This document shows, in pieces, positions 39,963 through 42,759 of a DNA stretch of 42,759 nt. The translations under genes were made by a program, and so were the position numbers. The notes under the pieces were generated by a model. The model saw only the letters and a program-made list of their open reading frames with translations, was not told the DNA's origin and made no database searches. How positions within the stretch are numbered: the stretch's first letter is position 1; the number at the start of each line of letters is the position of its first letter. Source of the stretch: Sphingomonas sp. 67-36 (GTDB lineage Bacteria; Pseudomonadota; Alphaproteobacteria; Sphingomonadales; Sphingomonadaceae); assembly GCA_001897375.1 (NCBI GenBank), contig MKSU01000027.1, forward strand, positions 1 through 42,759, read 5' to 3'.

Positions 39963-39989
39963 GGGGCGGGAGGCATCACCCCCCGCCCC
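39963..39989 (-). terminator. Rho-independent terminator of the TonB receptor gene
   Basis: GGGGCGGG (39963-39970) pairs with CCCGCCCC (39982-39989). On the reverse strand the hairpin is followed by ATTTTC, as needed for the leftward receptor gene. It also sits just past the kinase stop and can serve both genes. Confidence 0.7.
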
Positions 39990-40012
39990 GCTCCCGGAAC
40001 CCGCCGACGCGA

Positions 40013-42430
40013 TCAGAAGTTGATCGAGCCTTCGATGCCGAAGGTGCGCGGCGGGTTGAAGTTGGCGTAATAGCCCAGCGTTTTGGCGTTCTCATTGCTG
40101 ACCCGGTATTTGTGCTGTTCGTTGAACAGGTTGCGGGTCCATACCGACACGGTCAGCTTCTGCCCGTTGCCCGCGAGCGTGATGTCGGTCAGCGCGAGGC
40201 GGCCATTCACCACGAAGCTCGAGTCGGTCTTCAGGCTCTGGTCCTGGAAGCTGTATTGCGCGTCGGCGTAATTGGCGTCGAGGTGCAGCCGCAGATTGCT
40301 CTCGCCGCCGACCGGGATCGAATAGTCGATATAGCCCGACGCGGCGTTGGGCGGGGTATAGACGGTGAACACCGCGGTCGGCTTGCCGAAATTGACCCCC
40401 GGCAGCGGGTTCGGCGTCACCGGCACCATCGTGTAGGTATAGGCATAGGACGCGCCGAGGGTGAGGTTGTCGACCGGCCGCACGGTCAGGTCGGCCTCGA
40501 CGCCCCTGATCTTCGAGATGCCCGGCGCGTTGGCGGTATCCTGCGTGTGCAGGTTGAAGGTCGGGTTCGGGGTGGTGGTGCCCGGCAGATACTGGTTGGT
40601 GTCGACATAGTCGAAGTCGATCTGCGTGCCCGACCGGTCCATGATATAGCCGGCGAGGTTCAGACGGACGCGATTGTCGAGCAGGTCCATCTTCGCGCCG
40701 ATCTCATACGCCTTGACCGTCTCCGGGCCGAAGGCGGCGAAGTTCGACGAACGGTCGTTCGCGCCGCCGGCGCGGTAGCCGGTCGAATATTTGGCGTAGA
40801 GGTTGATGCCCTGCGCCGCGTCGAACGCGAGCGTGACCATCGGATCGAACCGGTCCTTCTTGTAGTGGAGCTTCCAGTCGGTCGCGACGCCCGACACGAG
40901 GTAGAGCGTGCCGTCGCGCTTGTCGTGGGTGAAGCGGCCGCCGGCGGTCAGGTGCAGCGCGGGCGCCCAGTCCGGCGTGTAGGTGAACTGGCCGAACGCG
41001 GCATAGCTGCGCGCGCGGGCAACGCTGGCGCGCTGCAGGAAGCGCGAATTATAGTCCCAGCCGTTGTTGCCCGAGGTGATCGGCCCGAACACCTGCGACG
41101 GCAGGATCGTATAGGCCGTGCCGTCGGCGTTCCACTGGTTCGACGAGGGGGTCGCGGCGGATTCGCGCGCCTGCTCGTAGAAATAATAGAGGCCGGCGAC
41201 GTAATCGAGCTGCGGGATGCTGCCGACCGCCTGAAGCTCCTGGCTGAACTGGTTCTGATAGAGGTCGGACAGCGAATAGCGGCTGAACTTGCCGTTGGGC
41301 GAGAAGGGCACGCGCTCCGGGCCGCCCGAATTGTCGAACTGGTCGGTCGAGACCTTGCGCCACGCGGTGATCGAGCGCAGCTCCAGCGCGTCCGACAGAT
41401 GATATTTCAGATTGATGCCGACGCCCTGCGTCTTGTCCACCGACCATTGCTGCGGCACGCCGACATCGGCGATGTCCTGGCGCTCGGGGTGCACGCCGAC
41501 CAGCTTTGGCAGCGGGTTGATGCACGGCGCGGACGGGCAGGTCAGCGCGCCATTGGCGAGCGTGGCGACCGTATAGCCGAGCGGATTGTAGTTCACGAGC
41601 TGGCTGAAGAACGGCGTGTTCTTGTCGGTGGCCTTGTCGAACGTCACCGTCGCCGTGAAGTCGGTCGTCGGCGTCCAGCGCGCGGCGATGCGGCCGCCGA
41701 CGCGGTCATAGGCGTTCCAGCCGATCTGCCCGGCGAGCCGGTTCTTCGTGGTGGGGTCCTGATGCTGATAGACGCCGTCCACCTTGATCGCGACATTGTG
41801 CCATTCGGGCAGGTCGATGTGCGCCTCGCCCGTATAGGCGCCGTAATTGCCCACGCCCGCGCTGACGCGGCCGCCGAACTCGCCGGACGGCCCCTTGGTG
41901 ACGATGCTGAGCGCGCCGCCCTCGGTGTTGCGGCCGAACAGCGTGCCCTGCGGCCCCTTGAGCACCTCGATCCGCTCGACGTCGAACAAGGCGGCGTTGA
42001 GGCCCTGCGAGCGGCCGAGATAGACGCCGTCGATATAGACGCCGACGCCCGGCTCGCGCGCGGTCTGGTTCTGGTCGAACGGCACGATGCCGCGGATGCC
42101 GACCGTCAGCGCGGACTGGCGCGCCTCGAAGGTCGCGACGCGCAGCGAGGGGATGCCGCCGTCGGCGAAGTCGATCAGGCTCTGGACGTGGCGGTCCCTG
42201 ATCACCGTGGGATCGACCACGGCCATCGCGATCGGCGTCTTCTGCAGGCTCGTCTCGCGCTTGGTGGCGGTGACGACGACATCCTCGAGGCCGCGTTCGG
42301 CCGGTTCGGCGGCGGCCGGCTCGGCGGGCGCGACGTCGGCCGGCGCCGGGGCGGCATGGGCCAGGGCGGGCAGCGCGAGCAGCGCGGCACCGGCGAGAAG
42401 ACGCAGGCGCGTCCGCGAAAGAATCGTCAT
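40013..42430 (-). CDS. TonB-dependent outer-membrane receptor
   Basis: An 805-residue receptor. The signal peptide is in MTILSRTRLRLLAGAALLAL then PALAHA. A probable TonB box (EDVVVTATKRETSLQ) leads into the plug, about residues 40-165 (TPIAMAVVDPTVIRDRH, GVYIDGVYLGRSQG, VLKGPQGTLFGRNTEGGALS). The rest is a 22-strand barrel ending in PRTFGIEGSINF with a final Phe. It resembles sphingomonad receptors for plant aromatics, sugars or siderophores; the ligand cannot be named. The ATG at 42430 has GGGGA upstream; one at 42445 is possible. Confidence 0.94.
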   Translation of the reverse strand: MTILSRTRLRLLAGAALLALPALAHAAPAPADVAPAEPAAAEPAERGLEDVVVTATKRETSLQKTPIAMAVVDPTVIRDRHVQSLIDFADGGIPSLRVATFEARQSALTVGIRGIVPFDQNQTAREPGVGVYIDGVYLGRSQGLNAALFDVERIEVLKGPQGTLFGRNTEGGALSIVTKGPSGEFGGRVSAGVGNYGAYTGEAHIDLPEWHNVAIKVDGVYQHQDPTTKNRLAGQIGWNAYDRVGGRIAARWTPTTDFTATVTFDKATDKNTPFFSQLVNYNPLGYTVATLANGALTCPSAPCINPLPKLVGVHPERQDIADVGVPQQWSVDKTQGVGINLKYHLSDALELRSITAWRKVSTDQFDNSGGPERVPFSPNGKFSRYSLSDLYQNQFSQELQAVGSIPQLDYVAGLYYFYEQARESAATPSSNQWNADGTAYTILPSQVFGPITSGNNGWDYNSRFLQRASVARARSYAAFGQFTYTPDWAPALHLTAGGRFTHDKRDGTLYLVSGVATDWKLHYKKDRFDPMVTLAFDAAQGINLYAKYSTGYRAGGANDRSSNFAAFGPETVKAYEIGAKMDLLDNRVRLNLAGYIMDRSGTQIDFDYVDTNQYLPGTTTPNPTFNLHTQDTANAPGISKIRGVEADLTVRPVDNLTLGASYAYTYTMVPVTPNPLPGVNFGKPTAVFTVYTPPNAASGYIDYSIPVGGESNLRLHLDANYADAQYSFQDQSLKTDSSFVVNGRLALTDITLAGNGQKLTVSVWTRNLFNEQHKYRVSNENAKTLGYYANFNPPRTFGIEGSINF

Positions 42431-42759
42431 GTCATGTTTCCCCATCTCCGGGCTGCATCGGCCCGCGTGGGCGCCCTATGGCCGTCGCGCTGCATCCCGG
42501 TGACATAACGGTGACGTCCGTCGACCAATTCAGTTCATTTTGATTTCATCTTTCGATGAGCGGCGCGGGAATACCGCGACTATCGGCGAAACCGATCGTC
42601 GCAGGCCGGGTGATGGAATGAGACGAGTGGAAGGCAGGGCCGCGACTTTGCCGCCGACGACGATCGACGCGGCTAGAGCGATTTCGAGGCAGGTGGAAAC
42701 GCAGTTCAGCGCAGCTAATCACCTGCCGGCTCGGAAATCGCGGCAAACAAAGGAAAATA
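42431..42759. other. Non-coding upstream region of the TonB receptor gene
   Basis: This 329-base end stretch holds no convincing gene. It contains an operator-like motif at 42501-42515 and, next to it, an AT-rich run (42526-42552) where the receptor's promoter probably lies. The rest (42560-42759) shows nothing that I recognise; a 66-codon reverse frame there has no family features. Confidence 0.5.
42501..42515 (+). promoter_or_regulatory. Operator-like motif TGACATAACGGTGAC before the TonB receptor
   Basis: On the reverse strand it reads GTCACCGTTATGTCA. Extended by a base or two it contains GTCAC repeats 11 bases apart, the spacing used by OmpR/PhoB-family regulators; it is also loosely like a Pho box. 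It lies about 70 bases before the receptor ATG and matches 12 of 15 bases of the motif in front of the response regulator gene. Confidence 0.5.

Noticed and set aside
40112-42508. A 798-codon open frame opposite the TonB receptor gene
   Set aside because: Low-complexity Arg/Ala/Val composition with no motifs; a shadow of the receptor gene's codon bias.
42546-42746. A 66-codon reverse frame at the right end
   Set aside because: No signal, motif or ribosome site; composition is like non-coding sequence.

Overview
The window looks like a chromosomal segment of a high-GC alphaproteobacterium, most likely a sphingomonad. This rests on gene content and order: a CcrM-type GANTC methyltransferase next to rnhB, a three-part proton-translocating transhydrogenase (pntAa, pntAb, pntB) with a tiny aa3-oxidase subunit IV-like peptide in front, a Coq4-family protein, a PEP-CTERM anchored protein, a large TonB-dependent receptor, a SleB-type hydrolase and a copA-copB copper operon. 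The genus is inferred from the sequence alone. I see 38 protein genes and one tRNA. There are no rRNA genes, insertion sequences, phage genes or CRISPR arrays.

Left part (1-13.3 kb): an oligosaccharide flippase and a tRNA-Val(UAC) converge on a bidirectional terminator. A pseudo-receiver/winged-helix regulator follows. The transhydrogenase operon reads leftwards (COX4-like peptide, pntAa, a small secreted unknown, pntAb, pntB), with a REP-like element between pntAb and pntB. A sigma-54 activator diverges from it. Next is a leftward housekeeping series: DUF1272, a ThiD-VOC fusion and rnhB, then ccrM, folP and a HAD phosphatase. The 277 bases between rnhB and ccrM hold nine GANTC sites, a 12-base-arm inverted repeat and a TTAACCAT CtrA half-site. 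This is the most striking non-coding structure in the window.

Middle part (13.3-25.3 kb): an exported amidohydrolase, a low-GC exported Cys-rich protein of unknown function (probable foreign gene), glmM, a divergent SDF-family transporter coupled to an aldo/keto reductase, coq4 with a promoter overlapped by a dyad, recF, a PEP-CTERM/DUF642 protein, an NTF2-like exported protein and gyrB. The gyrB -10 box lies four bases before the ATG.

Right part (25.3-42.8 kb): copA-copB, then a BetI-like TetR repressor divergent from a Rieske oxygenase, a PYROXD2-type FAD oxidoreductase and a YoaK membrane protein. An APC permease and a SleB hydrolase follow. A glutathione-dependent formaldehyde oxidation operon (ferredoxin-reductase-like flavoprotein, adhC, fghA) lies next to them. 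Together these could form an N-demethylation module that disposes of its own formaldehyde; that link is an inference. The end holds an OmpR-type two-component system and a TonB-dependent receptor whose promoters share a 15-base motif (12 of 15 identical).
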